A DNA stretch of 64,000 nt, taken from positions 15,638,242-15,702,241 of the forward strand of contig OZ007506.1 in NCBI GenBank assembly GCA_963931865.1, written 5' to 3'. Positions 47,570 to 58,267 of the stretch are shown here, piece after piece. The position numbers and the translations under genes are program-made. The notes under the pieces are model-generated. The model did not search any database. It was not told the DNA's origin and saw only the letters and a program-made list of their open reading frames with translations. The first letter of the stretch is position 1. Each line of letters opens with the position of its first letter. Source of the DNA: Axinella damicornis (taxonomy: Eukaryota; Porifera; Demospongiae; Axinellida; Axinellidae).

Positions 47570-50081
47570 AAACATTTTCCTTTCCATTTCTTTGATAGAG
47601 TCTTGAGGGCGACTCTCCGCTGAGGGTGGTGAGTGATGTAGGTTCTCCACTTTGACTCGGAGAAGTGGTGTGCAAAGACTCCTGCATTTGTTCTAGGTGA
47701 GTGCACATGCCCCCCAAACATTTTCGTTTTCATTTCTTAGATAGAGTCTTGACGGCTACTCTCCGCTGGGGCTGATGAGTGATCTGGGTTCTTCACGTTT
47801 GCTCGGAGAAATGGAGTGGAGAAGATTTTCTAGGTGAGTGTTGTTCTAGGTGAGTGCACATTCCCCCCAAAACATTTTCCTTTTAATTTGTTAGATAGTC
47901 TTGACGGCTACTCTCCGCTGGGGCTGATGGGTGATCTGGATTCTTCACGTTTGCTCGGAGAAGTGGAGTGGACAAGATGTTCTAGGTTAGTGCACAAGCC
48001 CCCCAAACATTTTCCTTTTCATTTCTTAGATAGAATCTTGACGGCGACTCTCCGCTGGGGCTGATGTGTGATCCTGATTCTTCACGTTTGCTCGGAGAAG
48101 TCGAGTGCACGGAGAAGATGTTCTAGGTGAGTGCACATGCCCCCCAAACATTTTCCTTTTCATTTCTTAGATAGAGTCTTGACAGCTACTCTTCGCTGGG
48201 GCTGATGAGTGATATGGGTCCTTCACGTTTGCTCGGAGAAATGGAGTGGAGAAGATGTTCTAGGTTAGTGTTGTTCTAGGTGAGTGCACATGCCCCCCAA
48301 ACATTTTCCTTTTCATTTGTTAGGTAGTCTTTACGGCTACTCTCCGCTGGGGCTGATGATTGATCTGGATTCTTCACGTTGGCTCGGAGAAGTGGAGTGG
48401 ACAAGATGTTCTAGGTGAGTGCACATGCCCCCCAAACATTTTCCTTTTCATTTCTTAGATAGAGTCTTGACGGCGACTCTCCGCTGGGGCTGATGTGTGA
48501 TCCTGATTCTTCACGTTTGCTCGGAGAAGTGGAGTGGAGAAGGTGTTCTAGGTGAGTGCACATGCCCCCCAAACATTTTCCTTTTCATTTCTTAGATAGA
48601 GTCTTGACGGCGACTCTCCGCTGGGGCTGATGTGTGATCCTGATTCTTCATGTTTGCTCGGAGAAGTGGAGTGGAGAAGATGTTCCAGGTGAGTGCACAT
48701 GCCACCCAAATATTTTCCTTTTCATTTCCTAGATAGAGTTCTGACGGCGATCGGCTTTCCACTGTGGCTGATGAGTGAACAGGATTCACCACGTTGACTC
48801 GGAGAAGTGGACTCTTGCTTTTGTTCTTGGTTGGTGCACATGCCCCCGAAACATTTTCCTTTTCATTTCTTAGATAGAGTCTTGACGGCGATTCCGCTGA
48901 GGGTGATGAGTGATCAGGATTCTCCAGGTTGACTCGGAGAAGTGGAGTGGAGGAGACTCTTGCCTTTGTTCTAGGTGAGTGCACATGCCCCCCAAACATT
49001 TTTCATTTCATTTCTTAGACAGAGTCTTGTCGGTGACTCTCTGCTGAGGGTGGTGAGTGATCTGGATTCTCCACGTTGACTCGGAGAAGTGGAGTTGAGA
49101 ACGACTCTTGCATTTGTTCTAGGTGAGTGCACATGCCCTCCAAACATGTTCCTTTCATTTCTTAGATAAAGTCTTGACGGCGACTCTCTGCTGGAGCTGA
49201 TGAGTGATCTGGATTATTCACGTTGGCTCCGAGAAGTGGAGTGGAGAAGATGTTCTAGGTGAGTGTACATGCCCCCAAACATTTTCCTTTTCATTTCTTA
49301 GATAGAGTCTTGACGGCGACTCTCCGCTGGGGCTGATGTGTGATCCTGATTCTTCACGTTTGCTCGGAGAAGTGGAGTGGAGAAGATGTTCCAGGTGAGT
49401 GCACATGCCACCCAAATATTTTCCTTTTCATTTCCTAGATAGAGTTCTGACGGCGATCGGCTCTCCACTGTGGCTGATGAGTGAACAGGATTCACCACGT
49501 TGACTCGGAGAAGTGGACTCTTGCTTTTGTTCTTGGTTGGTGCACATGCCCCCGAAACATTTTCCTTTTCATTTCTTAGATAGAGTTTTGACGGCGACTC
49601 CGCTGAGGGTGATGAGTGATCAGGATTCTCCAGGTTGACTCGGAGAAGTGGAGTGGAGGAGACTCTTGCCTTTGTTCTAGGTGAGTGCACATGCCCCCCA
49701 AACATTTTTCATTTCATTTCTTAGACAGAGTCTTGTCGGTGACTCTCTGCTGAGGGTGGTGAGTGATCTGGATTCTCCACGTTGACTCGGAGAAGTGGAG
49801 TTGAGAACGACTCTTGCATTTGTTCTAGGTGAGTGCACATGCCCTCCAAACATGTTCCTTTCATTTCTTAGATAAAGTCTTGACGGCGACTCTCTGCTGG
49901 AGCTGATGAGTGATCTGGATTATTCACGTTGGCTCCGAGAAGTGGAGTGGAGAAGATGTTCTAGGTGAGTGTACATGCCCCCAAACATGCTGAGGGTGGT
50001 GAGTGATCTGGATTCTCCACGTTGACTCGGAGAAGTGGAGTGGAGAATGACTCTTACATTTGTTCTAGGTGAGTGCACATG

Positions 50082-50107
50082 CCCCCCCCCCCCCCCCCCC
50101 CCCCCCC
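50082..50107. repeat. Expanded poly-C tract (26 bp)
   Basis: Same monomer position and subtype as the other expanded tracts. Confidence 0.85.
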
Positions 50108-51127
50108 AAACATTTTCCTTTTCCTTTCCATTTCTTTGATAGAGTCTTGAGGGCGACTCTCCGCTGAGGGTGGTGAGTGATCTAGGTTCTCCACTTTGAC
50201 TCGGAGAAGTGGTGTGCAAAAGACTCCTGCATTTGTTCTAGGTGAGTGCACATGCCCCCCAAACATTTTCGTTTTCATTTCTTAGATAGAGTCTTGGCGG
50301 CTACTCTCCGCTGGGGCTGATGAGTGATCTGGGTTCTTCACGTTTGCTCGGAGAAAAGGAGTGGAGAAGATTTTCTAGGTGAGTGTTGTTCTAGGTGAGT
50401 GCACATGCCTCCCAAAACATTTTCCTTTTCATTTGTTAGATTGTCTTGACGGCTACTCTTCGCTGGGGCTGATGAGTGATCTGGATTCTTCACGTTTGCT
50501 CGGAGAAGTGGAGTGGACAAGCTGTTCTAGGTAAGTGCACATGCCCCCCAAACATTTTCCTTTTCATTTCTTAGATAGAGTCTTGACGGCGACTCTCCGC
50601 TGGGGCTGATGTGTGATCCTGATTCTTCACGTTTGCTCGGAGAAGTGGAGTGGAGAAGATGTTCTAGGTGAGTGCACATGCCCCCCAAACATTTTCCTTT
50701 TCATTTCTTAGATAGAGTCTTGACAGCTGCTCTCCGCTGGGGCTGATGAGTGATCTGGGTTCTTCACGTTTGCTAGGAGGAATGGAGTGGAGAAGATGTT
50801 CTAGGTTAGTGTTGTTCTAGGTGAGTGCACATGCCCCCCAAACATTTTCCTTTCCATTTCTTTGATAGAGTCTTGAGGGCGATTCTCCGCTGAGGTTGGT
50901 GAGTGATCTGGGTTCTCCACTTTGACTCGGAGAAGTGGAGTGCAAAAGACTCCTGTATTTGTTCTAGGTGAGTGCACATGCCCCCCAAACATATTCCTTT
51001 TCATTTATTCGATAGAGTTCTGACGGCGACTCTTCACTGTGACTGATGGGCGAACAGGATTCTCCACGTCGACTCGGAGAAGAGGAATGTAGAAGACTCT
51101 TGCATTTGTAGTAGGTGAGTGCACATG

Positions 51128-51149
51128 CCCCCCCCCCCCCCCCCCCCCC
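51128..51149. repeat. Expanded poly-C tract (22 bp)
   Basis: Same monomer position and subtype as the other expanded tracts. Confidence 0.85.
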
Positions 51150-52432
51150 AAACATTTTCCTTTCCATTTCTTTGATAGAGTCTTGAGGGCGATTCTCCGC
51201 TGAGGGTGGTGAGTGATCTGGGTTCTCCACTTTCACTCGAAGAAGTGGAGTGCAAAAGACTCCTGTATTTGTTCTAGGTGAGTGCACATGCCCCCCAAAC
51301 ATTTTCCTTTTCATTTCTTAGATAGAGTCTTGACGGCTACTCTCCGCTGGGGCTGATGAGTGATCTAGGTTCGACACGTTGGCTCAGAGAAATGTAGTGG
51401 AAAAGATGTTCTAGGTGAGTGTTGTTCTAGATGAGTGCACATGCCCCCCAAACATTTTCCTTTTCATTTGTTAGATAGTCTTGACGGCTACTCTCCGCTG
51501 GGGCTGATGAGTGATCTGGATTCTTCACGTTTGCTCGGAGAAGTGGAGTGGAGAAGATGTTCTAGGTGAGTGCACATGCCCCCCAAACATTTTCCTTTTC
51601 AGTTCTTAGATAGAGTTCTGATGGCGATCGACTCTCCACTGTGGCTGATGAGTGAACAGGATTCTCCGCGTTGACTCGGAGAAGTGGACTCTTGCTTTTG
51701 TTCTAGGTGAGTGCACATGCCCCCCAAACATTTTCCTTTTCATTTCATAGATAGAATCTTGACGGCGACTCTCTGCTGGAGCTGATGAGTGATCTGGATT
51801 CTTCACGTTGGATTGGAGAAGTGGAGTGGAGAATACTTGCATTTGTTCTAGGTGAGTGCACATGCCCCCCAAACATTTTTCTTTTCATTTCTTAGGTAGA
51901 GTCTTGACGGCAACTCCGCTGAGGGTGATGAGTGATCAGGATTCTCCACGTTGACTCGGAGAAGTGGAGTGGAGGAGACTCTTGCTTTTGTTCTAGGTGA
52001 GTGCACATGCCCCCCAATAGTCAGAGTCTTGTCGGTGACTCTGCTGAGGGTGGTGAGTGATCTGGATTCTCCACGTTGACTCGGAGAAGTGGAGTGGAGA
52101 ACGACTCTTGCATTTGTTCTAGATGAGTGCACATGCCCCCCCCCCAAACATTTTCCTTTCCATTTCTTTGATAGAGTCTTTAGAGCGACTCTCCGCTGAG
52201 GGTGGTGAGTGATCTGGATTCTCCACTTTGACTCGGAGAAGTGGAGTGCAAAAGTCTCCTGCATTTCTTCTAGGTGAGTGCACATGCCCCCCAAACATTT
52301 TCCTTTTCATTTCTTAGGTAGAGTCTTGACGGCGACTCTCCACTGGGGCTAATGAGTGATCTGGATTCTCCACGTCGACTCGGAGAAGAGGAGTGCAAAA
52401 GACTCCTGCATTTGTACTAGGTGCACATGCCT

Positions 52433-52459
52433 CCCCCCCCCCCCCCCCCCCCCCCCCCC
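52433..52459. repeat. Expanded poly-C tract (27 bp)
   Basis: Same subtype, in one of the last monomers. Here the GTGAGT donor upstream is lost (CTAGGTGCACATGC). Confidence 0.85.
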
Positions 52460-52835
52460 AAACATTTTCCTTTCCATTTCTTTGATAGAGTCTTGAGGGC
52501 GACTCTCCGCTGAGGGTGGTGAGTGATCTGGATTCTCCACGTAGACTTGGAGAAGTGGAGTGGAGAAGACTCTTGCATTTGTTCTAGGTGAGTGCACATG
52601 CCCCCCAAACATTTTCCTTTTCATTTTGATAGATAGCGTCTAGCTTATGGAAATGCAGTTCTGAGCTTTGTTCTGAGCATTGGTGATGGTTGAGAAGGGT
52701 TCCAATTGGGAAAGCCATAATTATATTTTGTACAGTATGCGCTCTGTAAACAAATCTACATTGTAGTTTCTGTTAGATGTTTCTATTAAATGAGTGCATG
52801 CCACAGGAATGTGTTTCATATCTATGTTCTTGTAG

Positions 52836-52992
52836 TGAGGCTAAATGCCTAGTCAAATGCTCCCAATACATCTCTCAAGCTGTTGAGCTCATGGGGTTTC
52901 CAGACATCAATTATCTTGCTTGCCATCACATGGTCTACTTGGCTCTTCGTAGAGTTGTTGAAGCCCTGAAACTATTTGGAACACCTCTTTAG
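52836..52992 (+). CDS. Candidate terminal coding exon of an unknown gene
   Basis: An acceptor-like tract (TCTATGTTCTTGTAG) ends at 52835, followed by 51 complete codons and a TAG stop at 52990-52992. The peptide includes EAKCLVKCSQYISQAVELMG then FPDINYLACHHMVYLALRRV. It looks like a well-mixed, mostly helical protein end, unlike the repeat translations nearby. The exon would be entered in phase 2. Upstream exons are not identifiable: the 24-kb satellite lies directly before it. The ORF extends upstream to an ATG at 52777, so an intronless 71-codon ORF is the alternative. I recognise no family. Confidence 0.4.
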
Positions 52993-53551
52993 TTGATTTC
53001 GTGCTATAGACTCTGCATTTGTTGTCATATGTATTCATTTAGCTACATGCAAGTTTCGTTGTTGTAAATAGACCATAAAAATAGGCTTTCTTCTCCATCA
53101 CTTTTTTTTGCTTATTAGGTGTAGTATGCATTTTGCTAAATCCATACATTGTCATGGCTTTCACAGTTCTATTACGTATAATTATAGGACCATATTGCAC
53201 AAATCATTTATGTATTATTTCAGCTAGTATCTAGCTATAACATAAACCTTACACCTGTACACCATGCACTGTGAAGGAAGTTTATAGGCCATTTCATTGT
53301 TCTTCTTAGTGTGTCAGATTGATTTCCAGTTTGATCCTCAACTTGAACGTTATCGCTAAGTAGCTAGCTAGCTGTCTGCATGTATTTACATTGTACCTGA
53401 AAGGACTGCAAAATTGAACATATGTGGAATAGTTGAATGCCATCAGAATGTGAGCACAGCACAATCTCGGGCCAAAGAATATCACACCAAAAAGTACGTA
53501 GCTACGCACATACTGACTGACATAGGGTAAAGTGGTCACTTTACTCCTTGC
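52993..53551. other. Intergenic stretch before the AlkD-like gene
   Basis: About 560 bp, AT-rich, with no convincing ORF or repeat. It would hold the 3' UTR of the candidate exon and the 5' flank of the next gene. I see no clear AATAAA in the first 200 bp. Confidence 0.5.
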
Positions 53552-53562
53552 TGCGCATGCGC
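53552..53562. promoter_or_regulatory. NRF1-type palindrome in the AlkD-like gene promoter
   Basis: TGCGCATGCGC followed by GCGCACG lies 67 bp upstream of the ATG. There is no TATA box near it. This is the canonical NRF1 binding site, typical of animal housekeeping promoters. Confidence 0.65.
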
Positions 53563-53628
53563 GCGCACGGGATAGAGAGCTGGTTCCCAGACCACATTCT
53601 GATCCTGAATGAGAACCTACCATAAATC

Positions 53629-56600
53629 ATGCCTAAAGTAAGAAGAAGGAAGAGGCAGGGTAGGAAGGCAGCAACCTCAACACCTTCCAAGGAACGCAGA
53701 GGCAAGACAAATGTGCCTGCAAGTCGAGTCAACACATCTTCAACTTTAGGGTGTGCTACTGTCAAGGCAACGGCTCTGCCAGCTGTTTCTGGTCCATCTA
53801 CTATGAAGCTGCTTTCCGAGTTCAAGCAGCTGTTGAATCTTCACACTGCTGCACACCCAAAGTGCAGAGAGAAGGCACCTGAAATGGAAAAGTACATGCG
53901 CAATCAGTTCAAGTTTTTTGGGATCCAATCTCCTGCAAGGCGAGTAATTCAAGCAGGCTTCCTCAAATCGCACTGTGGAGACCTTGAAGATCGTGATACT
54001 CTGCTACAGTTTGTGCGTCTCTTGTGGCAACAGGAAGAGAGAGAGTTTCAGCATTTTGGTGTAGATCTTATGAAGGATTTTCGTGACAACATACTTGGAA
54101 CCTCCCCGGACCAATTTCAAGAGGCAGTGTCCTGCGTGGAACAGCTTTTGACATCGAAGAGCTGGTGGGACACAGTGGATGCACTGTCCTATCCAGGTAG
54201 ATCACAGTGCTGTCTTGTTCCCATAAAGGCCTTCACATGAGGCAATTAAATGCTGTTTATCCCAAAGATAACATAGATGGACCGCTAAAAGTTAGGGAGT
54301 GGCTTCTACGCGTGCACAATTAGTAACTTCATTGATGAGGAGACCTGTGAGTTGGTCCAAGTGCAGGTGATTGGGTGAGATGCCGGAGGGCCTTCTACCT
54401 GGGCTATTACGAACCACCAGAGGGTACAACCCTACGAGCATCGGCCTGGCTCATTCATGCCAACCTGATGGCTAGCAGAGAGAAGATGACTTAGGGTCGA
54501 AACCGTTGCCATAAAGGGGAGGGAGTGTTGGGGTTTCCAGTTGACAAACTGGATGTGAGAGACATTCCTCGCATCACATCCATCTGTATCATTGCATATA
54601 TCAAGCGCATGGCAGCCTGACTCCCTTTGCCCTAGCCATCCCCTTTCTGGGGGCTAGTTTCGGCTGGTCTTGGTGTAGGCCCCAGTCAACTGTTGATCTC
54701 TGTGTAGTGTATAAATAATGGCATATTGCTATATAGCCAACATATATACTTGTAGCCCCATTCCCCAGCGCTCAGTAGCACATGGGAAGGAGGCTCCATA
54801 TTACGTGGATAGGTGGACAAATAAGCTCAATCATGATCACCAGCTACCATAATGCTACTTAAGTCACAATCTGTTGCTGTCCCTTGCAGTGATTGGATAC
54901 TTTGTGAAGCAGAGACCTGAGCCAGGGGTGGCCCTGATGCACCAGTGGGTCCAGCATGATGACATGTGGCTAAGAAGAGTGGCCATTCTTCACCAGGTGA
55001 ACTCCCTTGTGCTGATTCCCTTATCAGAATCTGATATATGATTGTGTATCTCCGTTAGGTACACTAATCCATCATGTAAGTACAGTATATCTTGGGTCGA
55101 AAATTGTTTTCGCGAAAAATATTTGTGCCAACTCAACTCAAAGGCACTCATGACAATCATACTGTATTTGCCAAACTTTTACTCCCACACCGATCCAGTT
55201 TCTTGCTCACCATAGTATACTTGACACCATGGTGTATTTGGCCCATATTTCGGCCCACTCTTTTACATCATCAGTACTATTTGTAGTACACAAGAGATTT
55301 GTGCTGACTTTAAAAATGCCGCCCTCAATAGTTGCTGCACAAAATCGCATTTTGGTAACCACAGCATCTACTGTGCATGCGTCAGCATTCCTAGACTTCT
55401 GGCTGAAGCGGTTGGAAATCATCTTTTCCCTCTAGCTGTACACGTGCACTGACTCAGCAATGTCATCAGATTATCCTGTTCAGCAGGAATGCACTCAGAC
55501 TCTTAGAACTTGCCAGATCAGAAGTAAGAAGACAGTACGATGTGGACCCATGCCCATACTAGTACCAAGGGTGTGCTGGTGCACCCTTGCTGGTACTGGT
55601 AGTCTACCAGCTTTGCCAGTAGCAGCATGCATAATTATTATCAAAACACTCGGAAATACATAAGCTCATCCCCTTCTTTTTGAGAAGCCACTAAAGTTCA
55701 ATACTCTTGGGTCTATTTTCAGGAAATCATTGGTACAGTATTCTGCATGTGGATCAACACCATCGAGATTTGTCCCATTTCCGTGAAGGGGTGCCAAAAA
55801 ATTTGGGATGCCGATTTTTTTTGAAGATATAGAGAAGGTTATCAATTATCGGACACCATCCGTATTCGGACGCGCTAGCGCGGAAGTTGTACAATTGCGG
55901 AAGTGGGCGTGACCTTCCGTCGATAATGCACATCCATCTCACTGTGCCTCGCAAGTTTGGTGTTGCTCTCTTGTTTGGCTCTGGAGTTATAATCTGTCAA
56001 AGACAAAACTCTGAAACAGCTATAATCAGACAATTGCATGCATTATCGGACGCCACTCCCCGTTGCTTCCTCTGAACCAGTTTTCGGCGGGATTTCTGCA
56101 ACGTGGTGGAGCCCCAAGACCCTTCTGCTGCACGCCTGATTTTTGGTGTTGTAGCTGCCTCAGGCTCTGAGGGGTGTCATTGGAATGTTGACCAAGTCTC
56201 GCCCTCTTTGATCGGACAGTGGATCTCGCCGTGTTTTAGTATGGACGTCGCCAACACCGCTTTGGGGCCACGATGCGGGCATCACTGGAATGTGCAGCTT
56301 CTCAGCAACACAACGGTACAAGTCCAGTGTTCATACGTCGTGTTGTTCTCGAGATGGAGCTGTTCTTCTCCATTTTCTTCTAGTCTATCGAACATGCTGA
56401 TGGATCAAGTAATAAAGACAAAAACAGCTCCATCTCGAGAACTATACGACGAATGAACACCGGACTTGTACCATTGTGTTGCTGAGAAGCTGCACATTCC
56501 AATGATGTCTGCATCGTGGCCCCAAAGCGGTGTTGGCGACGTCCATACTAAAACACGGCGAAATCCACTGTCCGATCAAAGAGGGCGAGACTTGGTCAAC

Positions 56601-57234
56601 ATTCCAATGACACCCCTCAGAGCCTGAGGCAGCTACAACACCAAAAATCAGGCGTGCAGCAGAAGGGTCTTGGGGCTCCACGACGTTGCAGAAATCCCGC
56701 CGAAAACTGGTTCAGAGGAAGCAATGGGGAGCGGCGTCCGATAATGCATGCAATTGTCTGATTATAGCTGTTTCAGAGTTTTGTCTTTCACAGATTATAA
56801 CTCCAGAGTCAAACAAGAGAGCAACACCAAACTTGCGAGGCACAGTGAGATGGATGTGCACTATCGACGGAAGGTCACGCCCACTTCCGCAATTGTACAA
56901 CTTCCGCGCTAGCTAGTCCGAATATGGATGGTGTCCGATAATTGATAACTTTCTCTACCATAGTCAAAATTCTATAGCTTGAACATGAAGAGTGCTATTT
57001 TGTTTGTACATTGTTGCTCTATAGCTTTGCCAGAAGGAGAAGACAGATGCTGATAGGCTGTTCAAGTTCTGTCTAGAGAGGGCCGATGAAAAGGAATTCT
57101 TCATTCGCAAGGCCATCGGCTGGGCTCTGAGGGACTACTCTAGAACAGACAAGAGAGCAGTCAAAGACTTTGTGGAGAGAAACAGAGATAGTTTATCTGG
57201 CTTGAGCATCAGAGAAGCACTTAAGCATTGTTGA
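53629..57234 (+). CDS. AlkD-like DNA alkylation repair glycosylase, three exons
   Basis: Exons are 53629-54196, 54890-54996 and 57025-57234, joined by GT-AG introns of 693 and 2028 bp, giving 294 residues. The family (DNA_alkylation, HEAT-like helical repeats) excises N3- and N7-alkylated purines. Residues 1-30 are Lys/Arg-rich and may be a nuclear signal. The fold starts near residue 60. Family hallmarks seen: YMRNQFKFFGIQSPARR (89-105), QQEEREFQHFG (134-144), SWWDTVDAL (178-186), DDMWLRRVAILHQ (213-225), KEKTD (229-233) and EKEFFIRKAIGWALRDYS (247-264). Positions matching the catalytic Trp109, Asp113, Arg148 and Trp187 of bacterial AlkD are Trp180, Asp184, Arg218 or 219, and Trp258, all present. 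The exon 3 acceptor CTCTATAG at 57024 was preferred over TTTGCCAG at 57033 because it keeps the conserved three-residue spacing between LHQ and KEKTD. The start at 53629 follows an NRF1 site. Confidence 0.93.
54513..54780 (+). mobile_element. Possible LTR retroelement 3' remnant in intron 1
   Basis: A polypurine run AAAGGGGAGGGAG (54513-54525) is followed at once by TGTTGGGG, the layout of a polypurine tract and LTR start. A TATAAATA box (54710-54717) lies about 185 bp into the putative LTR. I could not fix the right end (a CA terminus) or find a second LTR, so this may be a 3' end fragment. No protein domain is visible upstream. Confidence 0.35.
55561..55597. repeat. Imperfect hairpin in intron 2
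   Basis: AGTACCAAGGGTG pairs with CACCCTTGCTGGTACT around a short loop, with a three-base bulge. Function unknown. Confidence 0.5.
55832..56955. mobile_element. 1.1-kb foldback element in intron 2 of the AlkD-like gene
   Basis: Two inverted arms of 533 bp each (55832-56364 and 56423-56955) flank a 58-bp loop. The arms differ by scattered substitutions only, roughly 5 percent by eye. TA flanks both ends (55830-55831 and 56956-56957), which fits a TA-target DNA transposon, although the outermost bases (GAGAAGGTTATC / GAGAAAGTTATC) differ at one position. Each arm carries a mirror-image ORF starting with MxEPQDPSAARLIFG-like sequence, so these are shadows of the arms, not genes. The arms include a GCGGAAGT ETS-like motif near the ends. 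No transposase. Confidence 0.88.
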
Positions 57235-58198
57235 TACTCAAAACATTTTTCTCCCATGTGACATACATGCCGTCTTATGTTGTATGCCTTGGTTACTGTG
57301 TATGGCCAACCTATAGATGGCCTATACGTAGCTCTACCTCACCTTTGCTGTTGAGATCATCCTGCTTGGTAACGGTTAGGGTATATTAGGCCCAGGTCCA
57401 GTTCGTGCATTTCCAGTACATGCATGTAGCTATATATACCTGAAGTAGCAGTTCCTTCTGAACCAATATCCATGCCGAATAACAAGTGGGGCCAACACAA
57501 ACCCAACGAATCATGCAGAACCACATTCAGCTAGGGGTTATAATTTATTATGATCTATCCCACTTTTTAATCCCTCTATGCAAGTCCTCTTGCAAAGAGG
57601 AGTTAGACTAACTGCCCTACTACCTTTTCAGTGCTACGTAGGAATGGAACCATTACAAGTTCGCAATTAAGCTTCGCAATTAAGGTTACGATGTACAATT
57701 CGATAAGTGTTTTTGCTGGTAACTTTGCCGCTTCATATCTCAGGAACTATAACAGATATCAATCCGAAACAAATTGCATTCCAACATTCCAACACTACAT
57801 GAAAGAAGTATGAACACCTGGAACAGGAAAGTAAAATGCCTCAAGGCATTTGGACCTAGGCAATTAGACTCACTGTTCAAGCGCTTTTTGCGCCAAATTA
57901 CTGAGAGGCAGACGGTAGCCCAACCCTCAAAAATTCTCCAGCACTAGTACACAGTAGTTGCTAGGTCGTGACGAAGAGCTATTCGGCGATCTGTGTATAT
58001 TTTTAGCTACATGTACAAAAACTTACCGGTTCAGCCAAGGTGAGCATTCTGTAGGCATGCATAGCCTCCGTTTTATGCCCCAATTTCGTGATATTGCTTC
58101 GCGCCGCCCTGCAAAATATATACGGCTACACGTGCAGCAAGTCAAAATTCATGAGAAACAATTTCCCTTCGTTATATTTGGCGCAAGGTTTCAATACT
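57235..58198. other. Intergenic stretch after the AlkD-like gene
   Basis: No supported gene. It includes a small palindrome (CCTCTTGCAAAGAGG near 57588) and a doubled TTCGCAATTAAG near 57660. An ORF starting at 57958 runs into the minisatellite and has no recognisable domain. Confidence 0.5.
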
Positions 58199-58267
58199 GG
58201 TTGTTTCTTCATGTAAGAGTCACGAAATATATGGCTTCCTCGTGTAAGAGTAAAGAAACACTGTCTA

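Larger units (their letters stand above)
28530..52630 (+). repeat. ~137-bp satellite array with embedded splice donor and acceptor
   Basis: Roughly 175 monomers, estimated from array length. A typical monomer reads TTCTAG|GTGAGTGCACATGC, a C6 run, AAACATTTTCCTTTTCATTT, CTTAG|ATAGAGTCTTGACGGC, then GCTGATGAGTGATCTGGATT and CTCGGAGAAGTGGAGTGGAG. The distance from GTGAGT to the TTCTTAG acceptor is 44 bp. The remaining 93 bp are a multiple of three but contain stops in all plus-strand frames. Variants include GTAAGT and GTTAGT donors, doubled donors (GTGAGTGTTGTTCTAGGTGAGT), weakened acceptors (TTCTTCGATAG) and shorter monomers. Minus-strand ORFs of 60-166 codons are repeat translations. Both edges abut unique DNA. 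Confidence 0.95.

Noticed and set aside
28300..52624. Many 60-166 codon minus-strand ORFs such as MKRKMFGGHVHSPRT
   Set aside because: They are frame pieces of the 137-bp satellite, repeated with the monomers and interrupted irregularly.
28530..52630. CRISPR-like array
   Set aside because: Monomers are contiguous with no unique spacers, and the context is eukaryotic.
56103..56681. Mirror ORFs starting MVEPQDPSAARL and MEPQDPSAARL
   Set aside because: They are the same stretch of the two inverted arms of the foldback element. No recognised domain.
57034..57234. Alternative AlkD exon 3 start after TTTGCCAG
   Set aside because: It would remove three residues between LHQ and KEKTD that the family normally has. 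The CTCTATAG acceptor at 57024 fits better.
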